Shown in pieces: positions 1 to 7,549 of a DNA stretch of 37,658 nt. The notes under the pieces are model-generated. The model was not told the DNA's origin, searched no databases, and was given only the letters and a program-made list of their open reading frames with translations. How positions within the stretch are numbered: position 1 is the stretch's first letter; every line of letters begins with the position of its first letter. Location of the stretch: NCBI GenBank assembly GCA_030841025.1, contig JAVEDJ010000015.1, positions 1 through 37,658 on the forward strand, given 5' to 3'. The translations under genes and the position numbers were made by a program. This DNA is from Actinomycetota bacterium. GTDB lineage: Bacteria; Actinomycetota; Actinomycetes; JACCUZ01.

Positions 1-66
1 CTATGGATGTCCAGGGCATGTAAGGTAACGTTTCCGCAATGGTGCCGATCACTGGAGGGTGCTACC

Positions 67-1110
67 GTGACAACGGTGTCAGGCGGCCCGCGCACCTCTC
101 CACGCACCGCAACCATGCGGGACGTCGCGGCCGTCGCCGGCGTCAGCCTCAAGACGGTCTCGCGCGTTGTCAACCGCGAGGCGGGCGTGTCCGAAGATCT
201 GGAAGAGCGCGTCATCGACGCCGTCCAACTGCTCGGCTATCGGCACAACCTGGCCGCCAGCAGCCTGCGTCGCACCGACGGCAAGACGGGCACGATCGGC
301 CTCCTCCTGGAGGACGTCGCCAACCCATACTTCTCAACGCTGCATCGCGCCGTCGAGAACGTCGCGCGTCGGCACGGCAGCCTCACCTTCGCCGCCAGCA
401 GCGATGCCGACCCGCAACGGGAACGAGAGCTGCTGCACGCACTCGCGTCCCGCAAGGTCGACGGGCTGATCGCGGTGCCCGCCGGACAGGATCACGCCGG
501 ACTGCTACACGAGCACCGGCTCGGCACGCCCGTCGTGTTCGTGGACCGCCCGGACCTTTCCGGCGTAGCCGACAGCGTGACGGTCGACAACCGGGCAGGC
601 GCGGACAGCGCCGTCCGCCACCTCCAGGCCCACGGCCACCGGCGCATCGCCTACCTCGGCGACCGGCGAGAAATCTGGACCGCCGACCAACGCTACCTAG
701 GCTATCGCGAAGCGTTGCTTGCCGGCGGGCTCAGCCTCGTTCCCGAGCTGGTCCAGCACGACATCCTCAACACGGCCGAGGCCGAGGCCGCTGCGATACG
801 CATGCTCGCCCTCGACCAGCCCCCGTCGGCCTTCTTCGCCGCGCAGAACCTGGTGACCATCGGCACCTTGCGCGCGCTGCAAGCGGCGCAGCTCAGCCGC
901 ACCGTAGCAGTCGTGGGGTTCGACGACTTCACGCTGGCTAACCTTCTTGAACCCGGCATCACCGTCGTATCCCAAGACGTCAACCTCATCGGAAGGAAAG
1001 CGGCTGAGCTGCTCTTCGGGCGCATCGAAGGTTCCGCTGCTGCGCCTCAACACATTGTCACGAGGCCCACTCTCATCCCGCGCGGGTCCGGTGAGATCGC
1101 CCCTTCTTGA
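67..1110 (+). CDS. LacI-family transcriptional regulator
   Basis: This is a LacI/GalR-type DNA-binding repressor of 347 aa, the usual family length. An N-terminal helix-turn-helix (about residues 17-45, MRDVAAVAGVSLKTVSRVV) is followed by a periplasmic-binding-protein-like sensor domain that normally binds a sugar or related effector. I chose the GTG at 67 because GGAGGG lies 7 bases upstream; the ORF-track start at 7 has no such site, and an ATG at 115 is a shorter alternative. The gene stands alone here: its upstream neighbour is outside the window, and downstream it is followed by a hairpin terminator. The target genes and effector cannot be read from the sequence. Members usually repress a nearby carbohydrate operon, most likely one to the left of this window. 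Family assignment is firm; specificity is unknown. Confidence 0.93.
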   Translation: MTTVSGGPRTSPRTATMRDVAAVAGVSLKTVSRVVNREAGVSEDLEERVIDAVQLLGYRHNLAASSLRRTDGKTGTIGLLLEDVANPYFSTLHRAVENVARRHGSLTFAASSDADPQRERELLHALASRKVDGLIAVPAGQDHAGLLHEHRLGTPVVFVDRPDLSGVADSVTVDNRAGADSAVRHLQAHGHRRIAYLGDRREIWTADQRYLGYREALLAGGLSLVPELVQHDILNTAEAEAAAIRMLALDQPPSAFFAAQNLVTIGTLRALQAAQLSRTVAVVGFDDFTLANLLEPGITVVSQDVNLIGRKAAELLFGRIEGSAAAPQHIVTRPTLIPRGSGEIAPS

Positions 1111-1491
1111 TCGCAACTGGGCCCTCGTCCGGATCCGACCGCGTTGGCTTGGGCCGTCTGTGGGCCGTCACAGCTCGGCCTTTCGCGGTTTCTTTCGGTG
1201 AAGCAGGGTAACCCTCAGAACAGTGTTTTCCCAGGTCAGAGGGGTGCGACGGTGCGATCGCGCTGATCAGCGGCTCGAGAAAACCCCCGCGGACAGATCC
1301 CGCTTCAACGTCTAGCGCTCTTCTCCTGACCAGTGGCGTGGTCCAGCAGCCTGCCGCTGACCTGCATGAACATGTCCAGCCCGGTCCCGTCCGTGCCCGC
1401 CTGTTCCTGCCCCTCTTGCGGACTGGTGGCGGACCGAAGGGCTGCGATGCTGTCTAGCGGTCGATTCCGCCAAGGACGGGTCGCTGCCCGG
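1111..1491. other. Gene-free interval between lacI and the CBU_0592-like gene
   Basis: This 381-bp stretch separates two convergent genes and holds the hairpin described separately. The short ORFs listed here (1305-1523 minus, 1333-1539 plus) have no ribosome-binding site and read like random high-GC translation. I see no other feature. Confidence 0.5.
1151..1184 (+). terminator. Hairpin terminator after the LacI gene
   Basis: A two-part stem, GGCCG and CTGTG pairing with CACAG and CGGCC around the loop GGCCGT, is followed by TTTCG. It lies about 40 bases after the repressor stop codon, where an intrinsic terminator is expected. The T tract is short, as is usual in high-GC actinobacteria. 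Confidence 0.5.
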
Positions 1492-1746
1492 CTAGAGCGG
1501 GCGGTTGGCCACATCAGCACCAAGGCTTGCGCGCAGTAGTGATCCCAGAGACACCAGCGCCCACACGGCCTCGAGAAGGAGGAAGCCCCACTGGTGTCCG
1601 TGCGCCGCGTCGATGGCGAGGATCGTCGAGCCCACCAAGTTGAGGGACATGAAGGCCTTCGAGCTCGTTGCCATTCGGCCGAGCTGCGCCAGGACGAACG
1701 GCACTAGGACGAGGAACGAACCGAAGATCTGGACGACCTGACTCAT
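1492..1746 (-). CDS. Small membrane protein, CBU_0592-like
   Basis: The 84-aa product has three hydrophobic segments: about residues 4-21 (IFGSFLVLVPFVLAQLG), 33-47 around LNLVGSTILAI, and 52-70 around WGFLLLEAVWALVSL. The pattern LAQLGR...LNLVGS...WGFLLLEAVWALVS matches the CBU_0592 family of small bacterial inner-membrane proteins, whose function is unknown. The start at 1746 is preceded by AGGAG with 7-base spacing; the longer ORF-track start (1839) would add an Arg/Ser-rich stretch with no membrane logic. It is monocistronic and convergent with lacI. Family match is from memory of the motif pattern; the role is not known. Confidence 0.8.
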   Translation of the reverse strand: MSQVVQIFGSFLVLVPFVLAQLGRMATSSKAFMSLNLVGSTILAIDAAHGHQWGFLLLEAVWALVSLGSLLRASLGADVANRPL

Positions 1747-2655
1747 GGGGTGCTCCTGCTCGGTTCTGAAAGAAGTGCGCCCCACCCCGCCCGGCGAGAG
1801 GCAGGGTGAGGCGCGGCTCGTCGCCTTCGACGGGGTCACAAGCGAACGGTTCGTCTCCGCGAAGGGAGATCACGCCGGACCGGTCTGGACGATGCTGTGC
1901 GGGACCTCACGCCGTGCGCGGCGCGACGGGGCCCCTGGCGCCATTGTGCCGACATGTGCAGGCCTGTCCGCTCTGTCGTCTCACCAAGTGGATCATGCAC
2001 GGGTGAGCGGTTGTCCTCGGAGGGGCGAGGGCACCGTTGCGCTACGGCCCGGCGGCGGCCCGCGCACCCATCGAGCAAGCTCGGTGGTGGTTGCACACGT
2101 GGGCTGCCGGGCCGGCCAGGCCTGTGCCTGCTGGTTGGTGCGGGCGGAACGTGACCGCCCGCTGACGCAGCGAGGTCCTGCCACCGGTCCTCGTGACAGC
2201 GAGCTGAAGCAGGCGCAGGCTGGTGAACGGCTCGCCGCTTCATCGGCCCCCTTCACTGCGCACTAGGGGGTGACGGGCCAGCCCGCGCCGCCATATCCCC
2301 CCCATGGCGGCGCGAGCCTGAATTACGCTGCACTGCCTGGTCCTGGTGTCCTGGTCGGCGCCGACGGGGTGCGCGCCGAGCAGGTCCCGCAGCCGCGCAG
2401 CTCGGACTAGCCTCAACCGCTGTGGCCGACCATCCCGGACCGCTGCCGGGCCGCCTCGTGGTCACGCTCGGCGTCGCCATGGGCTGCGTGGTCCTGGAAT
2501 CCCTTCGTGGACGGTGACTTCTCTGCCCTGTGGCGCTGGCCGCCGGGGTGCCTCTCGGCCAGCCAGGTTTGGCCCCATGACGTCGTGGAAGATCCACTTC
2601 GCGCTCAGCGCTCGATGCGTGGCCGTGGACGCCCGCGTAACTGGGAGGGGTCACC
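1747..2655. other. Gene-poor interval of about 900 bp
   Basis: No ORF here has both a credible ribosome-binding site and protein-like composition. Overlapping ORFs on both strands (for example 1745-2266, 1836-2243, 2253-2849, 2346-2924) are Arg/Pro/Ala-rich frame shadows. A strong inverted repeat at 2284-2314 is the only defined element. The stretch could hold decayed gene remnants, but none is recognisable. Confidence 0.5.
2284..2314. repeat. Perfect 11-bp inverted repeat with a C-run loop
   Basis: The arms CGCGCCGCCAT and ATGGCGGCGCG pair perfectly around a 9-base loop ending in seven C residues. It lies inside the gene-poor interval. No T tract follows on either side, so it could be a terminator, a protein-binding site or a structural element; the sequence does not decide. 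Confidence 0.6.
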
Positions 2656-2904
2656 ATGCCGTACGTTCCGCCGCCGGGCTGGGTCGAGGAGTTCCGGGTA
2701 GAGCAGGCGCACTCGCCGGAAGACAGTCGCATCGTCACGAGGTTCCATGCCCGCACCGACTGCCCGCGCGTCCACGATGTGACCGCGCTGCGCCAGGTAG
2801 ACAAGCCGTACAGCGCGCTGCGCTGCACCCTGTGCGCAGACGAGCTCACGGAGCCGCGGACATGGCGCGTCCCTCAGGCTGGCTCGGACAAGCAGCTGGC
2901 CTGA
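2656..2904 (+). CDS. 82-aa conserved-looking hypothetical protein with Cys residues
   Basis: This small soluble protein starts at ATG 2656 with a clear purine-rich site (GGGAGGGG) 5 bases upstream. Its composition is protein-like, unlike the shadows around it. It has an aromatic N-terminus (PYVPPPGWVEEFRVE) and three cysteines: one in TDCPRVH and a CxxC pair in RCTLCADEL. With the histidines these could bind a metal such as zinc, but no known domain is recognised. It stands alone between two gene-poor stretches. The function is unknown; I am fairly sure it is a real gene because of the start site and the non-random amino-acid sequence. Confidence 0.6.
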   Translation: MPYVPPPGWVEEFRVEQAHSPEDSRIVTRFHARTDCPRVHDVTALRQVDKPYSALRCTLCADELTEPRTWRVPQAGSDKQLA

Positions 2905-3005
2905 CGCTCATGCCGCAGTCCTAGCGCAGGGCCGACCGCTCCCGCGCACGACAGCAGGTACGGGCCCGAGGCGACCAGCAAGCTGGTGGTGGGCTCTGTC
3001 GACGA

Positions 3006-3176
3006 ATGACTACTGCGCGTAAGCCGTGTGCCCACCGGAGCCGTGTTCGAGCCAAGGGGCGCGGCACGGTGCGCCTGGAGGGCAAGCACTGCGTGATGGC
3101 TGGCGGTCACGTCGTGGAAGTCCGCTTCGACGCGGGACCGGATGCCTTCCAGACGTCTCAGTTAACGCAGGGTTAA
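3006..3176 (+). CDS. Possible 56-aa small protein
   Basis: An ATG-to-TAA frame of 56 codons, below the ORF-track cutoff, reads with a basic N-terminus (KPCAHRSRVRAKGRG) and an alternating, beta-strand-like middle (TVRLEGKHCVMAGGHVVEVRF). GC at third positions is high in the middle and lower at both ends. The upstream GGTGGTGGG is a poor ribosome-binding site and sits far from the ATG. It could be a real small gene, a remnant or chance. No family is recognised. Confidence 0.25.
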   Translation: MTTARKPCAHRSRVRAKGRGTVRLEGKHCVMAGGHVVEVRFDAGPDAFQTSQLTQG

Positions 3177-3191
3177 GGCCGCCGGGCTTGG

Positions 3192-3217
3192 GTTTACCCA
3201 TACCGAATGCGGTAAAC
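3192..3217. promoter_or_regulatory. Inverted repeat GTTTACC-N12-GGTAAAC, possible operator
   Basis: Seven-base arms GTTTACC and GGTAAAC pair perfectly, and an overlapping smaller repeat TACCG-AATG-CGGTA shares the right arm. It lies about 115 bases before the operon start at 3334, in locally AT-richer sequence, as expected for a regulator-binding site. The binding protein is unknown. Confidence 0.4.
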
Positions 3218-3333
3218 GACACCGGTCTCAACGGGGAACGAAGTTCGAACGCTTCCTACCCAAGGCGCGGACAGCTGATCATGACTGGTCGTCGATTCGG
3301 TAAGGCAGTACCCGGCCTCACGGGGTGCGTCTG

Positions 3334-4107
3334 ATGGAGGCGCTGATCCTCGCTGCCGGTGAGGGCTCTCGGCTGGAAGTTGATGTCCCCAAGTGCCTGG
3401 TCGATGTCGGTGGCCAGCCGCTGCTCAACCGCCAGCTCGATGCGTTGGAGGAAGTCGGCGCTGACGAGATCACTGTGGTCGTGGGGCATGAGCACGAGCA
3501 GGTGCGCGAGGTCGCGGACAAGCGCGCGCGCATGGTGGTCAACGAGCGGTACGCACAGACGAACAGCCTTTACTCCTTTTGGCTCGCCCGGCACCGGGTG
3601 CCGGACGAGCTGTTGCTGCTCAACAGCGACGTGCTGTTCCCGACCGCGCTCGTGCATCGCCTGCTGACCGTTCGCGGTAGCGCGTTGGCCTATGACTCCA
3701 GCTCGGGAGACGACGAGGAGCACATGAAGGTGCGCCTGAGCTGGGGTCGGCTTCGTGGCATGAGCAAAGCGATGCCGCAGACCGACACCGACGGCGAGAA
3801 CGTAGGCATCTTGCGGCTCGCTACCAGCGAAGCGGAAGCCGCCTTCGCGGCGGCAGAAGGCCTGGTCCGCGAGGGTTGCGTCGACGACTGGGTGGGCGCT
3901 GCGATCAGCGAAGTCGCGCGCCGACACGTGATCACCTGCCTGGACGTCGCCGATCTGCCGTGGGTCGAGATCGACTTTCCGGAGGACCTCGCCCTCGCCC
4001 GAGATGAGGTGTGGCCGGCCATCGCCGCACTCGGGACCGCCGCTGCTGGTGGCGCAGGCCTGCGGAGCACGGGCTGGCAAGAGACTGCGAGAGAGGTAGC
4101 GATATGA
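3334..4107 (+). CDS. LicC-like sugar/phosphoalcohol nucleotidyltransferase
   Basis: This 257-aa protein belongs to the NTP-transferase fold that activates a phosphorylated sugar or alcohol with a nucleotide. The N-terminal LAAGEGSRL and PKCLVDVGGQPLL form the nucleotide-binding loop, NSDVLF supplies a likely metal-binding Asp near residue 99, and TNSLYSFWLAR resembles LicC-type phosphocholine cytidylyltransferases. WVEIDFPEDLALA near the C-terminus is also typical. ATG 3334 gives the standard N-terminus; GTG 3325 is an alternative, and neither has a strong ribosome-binding site. The stop codon overlaps the next start as ATGA, so the three genes 3334-6244 are translationally coupled. With the neighbouring glycerophosphotransferase, it probably makes a CDP-activated alcohol or related donor. 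Exact substrate is inferred, not shown. Confidence 0.85.
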   Translation: MEALILAAGEGSRLEVDVPKCLVDVGGQPLLNRQLDALEEVGADEITVVVGHEHEQVREVADKRARMVVNERYAQTNSLYSFWLARHRVPDELLLLNSDVLFPTALVHRLLTVRGSALAYDSSSGDDEEHMKVRLSWGRLRGMSKAMPQTDTDGENVGILRLATSEAEAAFAAAEGLVREGCVDDWVGAAISEVARRHVITCLDVADLPWVEIDFPEDLALARDEVWPAIAALGTAAAGGAGLRSTGWQETAREVAI

Positions 4108-5174
4108 CCCGAATCCTGTTCACCGGGTACGCGCCCGTGCACTTCGTCTGCTTCCGCCCTTTGTACGAGGCACTGTCCGCCGACCCGAGCAATGAGGTGC
4201 TGGTCTCGGGAGGAACACGGCACGTAGACGAGGCCGGGAACAGGCAGCACGACACAGCCGACATGTATGCATCCTTCGACCTGCCCCCAGAGAGCGTCGT
4301 CGACTACGACGAGCTTCCTGATCTCGATGTCGACGTACTGGTGTCGGCCTGCACCAAGCCGATCAAGCCGCGCAGCTATGCGGAGACCGTGCAGATCTTC
4401 CACGGGCTGTCGTTTCGAAACCGTGCCATCCGCAGCCAGAACACCCACTACGACAACTACCTGATGCTCGGCCCGTACATGGTGCGAACCTTCGAGCGAC
4501 GGGGTCTCTTTGCGAAAGGAGATCCTCGCGTCTCAGAGATCGGATTTCCCAAGACCGACCGCCTCCTCAACGGGACTCTCGACCGTGCGTCGGTGCTGCG
4601 GGAGCTGGGCTTCTCCGGCGATCGCCCAGTGGTGATGTTCGCCCCGACCGGAGCGCACGGAAACGCCATGGAGGTGCATGGCGAGGAGCTGGTGAAGTAC
4701 TTCACCGAGACCCAGGAGTACGACCTGCTGGTGAAGCCCCATGACCATCCCAAGGCCGACGTCGACTGGTTCGACCGTCTGGCGCCGCTGGAGAGTGAAC
4801 ACACCCGCTTGCTTCGCGAGTTCGACTCGATCCCGTCCTTGTTCGCCACGGACGTCCTCATCAGCGATGCCTCGTCCATCGCGAACGAATATCTGCTGCT
4901 CGATCGGCCGCTGGTCTTCCTCGACGTTCCTGCGCTGCTGGAGTCGGCCGCTGGCGAGGATGACCGGTTGGACCTGGACACCTGGGGACGCAAGGGCGGA
5001 ACCGTAGCGCATGACGTGGCGGAAGCGGAACGGGCCGTCGCGTCCGCGCTTGCGGACCCCGACCGGCTCTCCTCCGTGCGCCAGTCGATCACCCAAGACC
5101 TGTTCTTCAACCCAGGCAGCGCCACCGAGGCTGCCGTAGCCTGGTTCCGTGACCAGGCGAGGTTGAGTGCATGA
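4104..5174 (+). CDS. CDP-glycerol glycerophosphotransferase-like protein
   Basis: The 356-aa product fits the TagB/TagF-type polyol-phosphate transferase family (PF04464), which transfers glycerol-phosphate or similar units from CDP-activated donors onto a growing surface polymer at the inner membrane face. Visible family features are QIFHGLSFRN (residues about 98-107, the conserved His-Gly), FAPTGAHGN, KPHDHP and the nucleotide-binding ISDASSIANEYLLLDRPLVFLD near residues 253-275. The start ATG 4104 overlaps the previous stop (ATGA) and follows GAGAGAGG; the ORF-track start at 4011 lies inside the upstream gene. Its own stop overlaps the next start the same way. At about 356 aa it is a single-domain form, shorter than TagF fused to a glycosyltransferase. 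Acceptor and donor are not determinable from sequence. Confidence 0.88.
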   Translation: MTRILFTGYAPVHFVCFRPLYEALSADPSNEVLVSGGTRHVDEAGNRQHDTADMYASFDLPPESVVDYDELPDLDVDVLVSACTKPIKPRSYAETVQIFHGLSFRNRAIRSQNTHYDNYLMLGPYMVRTFERRGLFAKGDPRVSEIGFPKTDRLLNGTLDRASVLRELGFSGDRPVVMFAPTGAHGNAMEVHGEELVKYFTETQEYDLLVKPHDHPKADVDWFDRLAPLESEHTRLLREFDSIPSLFATDVLISDASSIANEYLLLDRPLVFLDVPALLESAAGEDDRLDLDTWGRKGGTVAHDVAEAERAVASALADPDRLSSVRQSITQDLFFNPGSATEAAVAWFRDQARLSA

Positions 5175-6244
5175 CCGATCTGCTCAAGTCGGGCCGTCAG
5201 GCGCGTTCGGCGTACCGCTTCCTGAAGTCCTACGGCCGGCCGCACCGCCGCCACCTGACTGCGGGCGCTGCCCTTACCGTGGCGCTGGTCGCGGCCCGGC
5301 TGGCGTTTCCGTGGCCGTTGCGTGGACTGATGGAGATCGTCTTCCACCAGGGGGCCCCCGGCCGGGCCACCGGAGTCGTCGACGTCGTCCCGCAGGCCGG
5401 CGACCCGAAGTACTGGCTCATCGGAGCCTTCCTTGTGATCGTCTTGATCTGGGGTGTCTCAGAGTCTCTGCAGCGCCTACAGTTCACCAGGTTTGCCGTT
5501 GGGCTCGTGCACGACGTTCGACGCAAGGCGATCGGGAAGGTGTCGGCTGACGCCACGACCGCTTCGCCCGGCGACCTGATCTCCACCATCACCGGAGACA
5601 CCAGTCGTCTCAAGAGCGGCATCACCTCGATCCTCATCGGCGTCTCACGCAACGGCATGTTCTTCCTCGGTGTCGCCGTCATCGTCACGCTGATCGACCC
5701 GGTGATAGGGCTGGTGTTCCTCGGCGGGGGACTTGCCACCGTGGCGGCCAGCGCCATCGGCGCGGCGCGCTCGAGACCCATCAGCCGCAAGTCACGCCTT
5801 CGCGACGGAGCATTGGCCGAGGACCTGCACCGCTACCTTGCAGGCGAAGCCGACCTGGAAAAGCCACAGCCCCGCCGTGGAAAGCCTGACTCCAAGACCA
5901 CTCGGGTCGAGGGGCTCACGACCTTCGTGGTGCACGCCATCCTCGGCATCTCCACGTGCATCATCCTGATCCTGACGATCCAGGCCGGTCAGAGCGGGAA
6001 GCTTTCGCCCGGTGCGGTGTTCACCGTGCTGGCCTACATCCTGCTGATGCACAACAAGACCGTCAGCCTTGGCCGCAGCGTCGTGCGCGCGGGGCGGGTG
6101 CTGCCGAGCATCAAGCGGATCTCCACGCTCGTGCGGAAGTCGAACGGGCCCCCTGGAGACGCCGGTGCCGACGACGACCGCGCCTGGCCGGCTCCGCGGG
6201 ACGGCAGACACCCCGAGTCGGCCGGGCAGCACCGGCGGTCTTAG
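5171..6244 (+). CDS. ABC exporter membrane domain lacking its ATPase domain
   Basis: This 357-aa protein matches the transmembrane half of type-I (MsbA-like) ABC exporters. Hydrophobic helices lie near residues 30-50, 77-97, 150-190 and 258-300, and GDLISTITGDTSRLKSGI is the typical cytoplasmic coupling region between helices 2 and 3. The frame ends soon after LPSIKRISTLV, the point where an ATP-binding domain normally follows, in a low-complexity Pro/Arg/Asp-rich tail. I searched the next few hundred bases in all three frames by eye and found no Walker A, signature or Walker B motif. It starts at ATG 5171, overlapping the previous stop by ATGA. It may use an ATPase encoded elsewhere, or be a truncated gene. 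A region of lower helix (about residues 205-255) also looks shortened and highly charged. Confidence 0.8.
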   Translation: MTDLLKSGRQARSAYRFLKSYGRPHRRHLTAGAALTVALVAARLAFPWPLRGLMEIVFHQGAPGRATGVVDVVPQAGDPKYWLIGAFLVIVLIWGVSESLQRLQFTRFAVGLVHDVRRKAIGKVSADATTASPGDLISTITGDTSRLKSGITSILIGVSRNGMFFLGVAVIVTLIDPVIGLVFLGGGLATVAASAIGAARSRPISRKSRLRDGALAEDLHRYLAGEADLEKPQPRRGKPDSKTTRVEGLTTFVVHAILGISTCIILILTIQAGQSGKLSPGAVFTVLAYILLMHNKTVSLGRSVVRAGRVLPSIKRISTLVRKSNGPPGDAGADDDRAWPAPRDGRHPESAGQHRRS

Positions 6245-6404
6245 CAGGCGTCGACCGCACTTCTGGAGCGACCGGTCCCGCAGCTATCTCGGCCTCCGAC
6301 CGGCGTGGCCTCCAGCACGGTCGTTCGGCGACGTGCCAGCCTCGATACCACGCCCGTCACCGCGCGCACCCCCCGCTCGCGGTGGCGGGTGCTTGGATGT
6401 GGCT

Positions 6405-6620
6405 ATGGGCGACAGGGCCGAGGACTCGGTCGTCGGGGTCCTCCGTCGCTGGGAAGACAGCGGCGGGGTGTGGCGGGTCGTCTCCCGGTCGGCCACCCGC
6501 CTCGACCTCGCCCTGCTCACCTGCGACGCCGGAGAAGAGATGGAACGGGTGACCTCGACGGATCCCGCGGTGCTCGCGTTCGTCGGAGCGCGCGCGGGCA
6601 GCGATGATCCTGCCCCGTAG
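6405..6620 (+). CDS. 71-aa conserved actinobacterial hypothetical protein
   Basis: This small acidic soluble protein reads VVGVLRRWEDSGGVWRV, LDLALLTCDAGEEMERVTS and DPAVLAFV. That pattern matches a widespread short actinobacterial protein of unknown function, in which a single cysteine precedes a GEE motif. The start ATG 6405 is chosen because homologues begin just before such an acidic stretch; GTG 6399 is an alternative. No strong ribosome-binding site is visible. The ORF-track frame that contains it (6069-6620) begins inside the ABC gene and is not the true start. It stands between the polymer operon and the racemase without an obvious link to either. Confidence 0.7.
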   Translation: MGDRAEDSVVGVLRRWEDSGGVWRVVSRSATRLDLALLTCDAGEEMERVTSTDPAVLAFVGARAGSDDPAP

Positions 6621-6668
6621 GCTGGTCATGCCGGTCAGCTACAGCTTCACGGACACGGGCTGCCGCTC

Positions 6669-7388
6669 ATGCAGCTGATCGGGTTCCTGGGCGGTATGAG
6701 CTGGGAGTCCTCCGCGGAGTACTACCGGCTGGCCAACGAGATGGTCCGGGACCGCTGCGGCGGTCTGCACTCGGCTCGCTGCCTGCTGTACTCCGTGGAC
6801 TTCGCTGCCATCGAGCGCATGCAGGTCGACGGGCGCTGGGACGACGCCGCGACCGCCCTCGTGGAGGCCGGCGGGGCGCTGCAGGCGGCTGGCGCAGACT
6901 TCATCGTGCTGTGCACCAACACGATGCATCGCGTCGCTGACACCCTCGCAGACGCGGTCGACGTACCGGTCCTGCACATCGGGGACACCACTGCGGCCGC
7001 CGTGGTCGGCGCCGGGGTGCACCGGGTCGGGTTGTTGGGCACGGAGTTCACCATGGCCCAGCCGTTCTACGCCGACCGACTCGCCAGCCACGGTCTGGAG
7101 GTCCTCGTTCCTGATGAGGCCGATCGGGCCACGATTCACCGCATCATCTATGACGAGCTCTGCCTGGGCATGGTGCGTGAGGAGTCGCGAGACGCCTACC
7201 GGCAGGTTATTCGCCGGCTCGTGGCCGCGGGCGCCGAGGGCGTGATCTACGGCTGCACCGAGATCGAGCTGCTCGTCGGGCCGCAGGACAGCCCCGTTCC
7301 CGTGTTCCCGACCACCCGACTACACGTCGAAGCGGCGGTCGACAGGGCAGTCACCGGTGCCGTGGTCCGGCGGCCCGAGCTGCCGTAG
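6669..7388 (+). CDS. Aspartate/glutamate racemase family protein
   Basis: This 239-aa enzyme belongs to the cofactor-independent Asp/Glu racemase superfamily, which interconverts L- and D-amino acids using two cysteines. The N-terminal GGMSWESSAEYYR, the first catalytic cysteine in LCTNTMH (Cys82) and the second in YGCTEIELL (Cys196) are all intact, and the length is normal. The best match by motif is the aspartate racemase/YgeA subgroup rather than MurI. A TAGGCT at 6618-6623 could be its -10 element with a leader of about 40 bases. It may supply a D-amino acid for cell-surface polymers, consistent with the operon just upstream, but that is inference. A hairpin follows the stop. Confidence 0.92.
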   Translation: MQLIGFLGGMSWESSAEYYRLANEMVRDRCGGLHSARCLLYSVDFAAIERMQVDGRWDDAATALVEAGGALQAAGADFIVLCTNTMHRVADTLADAVDVPVLHIGDTTAAAVVGAGVHRVGLLGTEFTMAQPFYADRLASHGLEVLVPDEADRATIHRIIYDELCLGMVREESRDAYRQVIRRLVAAGAEGVIYGCTEIELLVGPQDSPVPVFPTTRLHVEAAVDRAVTGAVVRRPELP

Positions 7389-7394
7389 GGAGCC

Positions 7395-7416
7395 GGTCGG
7401 CTGGGCCCGGCCGAGC
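7395..7416 (+). terminator. GC hairpin after the racemase gene
   Basis: TCGGC and GCCGA pair around TGGGCCCG just 8 bases after the racemase stop codon. There is no T tract, so termination is plausible but unproven. Confidence 0.35.
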
Positions 7417-7549
7417 GCCCTGATGACAGAGCCCCGAATCCGAGGCAGAGTGACAGAAGCTCGACGCTTCATCGGTCCTCGAGTAGTCAGGGGCGGTGGG
7501 CTAGCCCGCGTCGCCAAGCGGTGACCCATTGCCGCACCGGGGAGAGACG

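Larger units (their letters stand above)
2905..3333. other. Gene-poor interval upstream of the surface-polymer operon
   Basis: This stretch carries one weak small ORF (3006-3176) and an inverted repeat (3192-3217). It is the leader and likely promoter region of the operon starting at 3334. No RNA gene was seen. Confidence 0.45.

Noticed and set aside
1305-1523. 72-aa minus-strand ORF in the gap after lacI
   Set aside because: No ribosome-binding site, and it overlaps the end of the better supported CBU_0592-like gene.
1745-2266. 173-aa plus-strand ORF in the gene desert
   Set aside because: Arg/Ala/Gly-rich, no start site, competing ORFs in several frames.
2580-3120. Repeat ACGTCGTGGAAG at 2580 and 3109
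   Set aside because: Twelve exact bases plus a loose match after; the surrounding sequence does not align, so it is probably chance.
6245-6640. Possible frameshifted ATPase domain after the exporter gene
   Set aside because: No Walker A, ABC signature or Walker B motif appears in any of the three plus frames.
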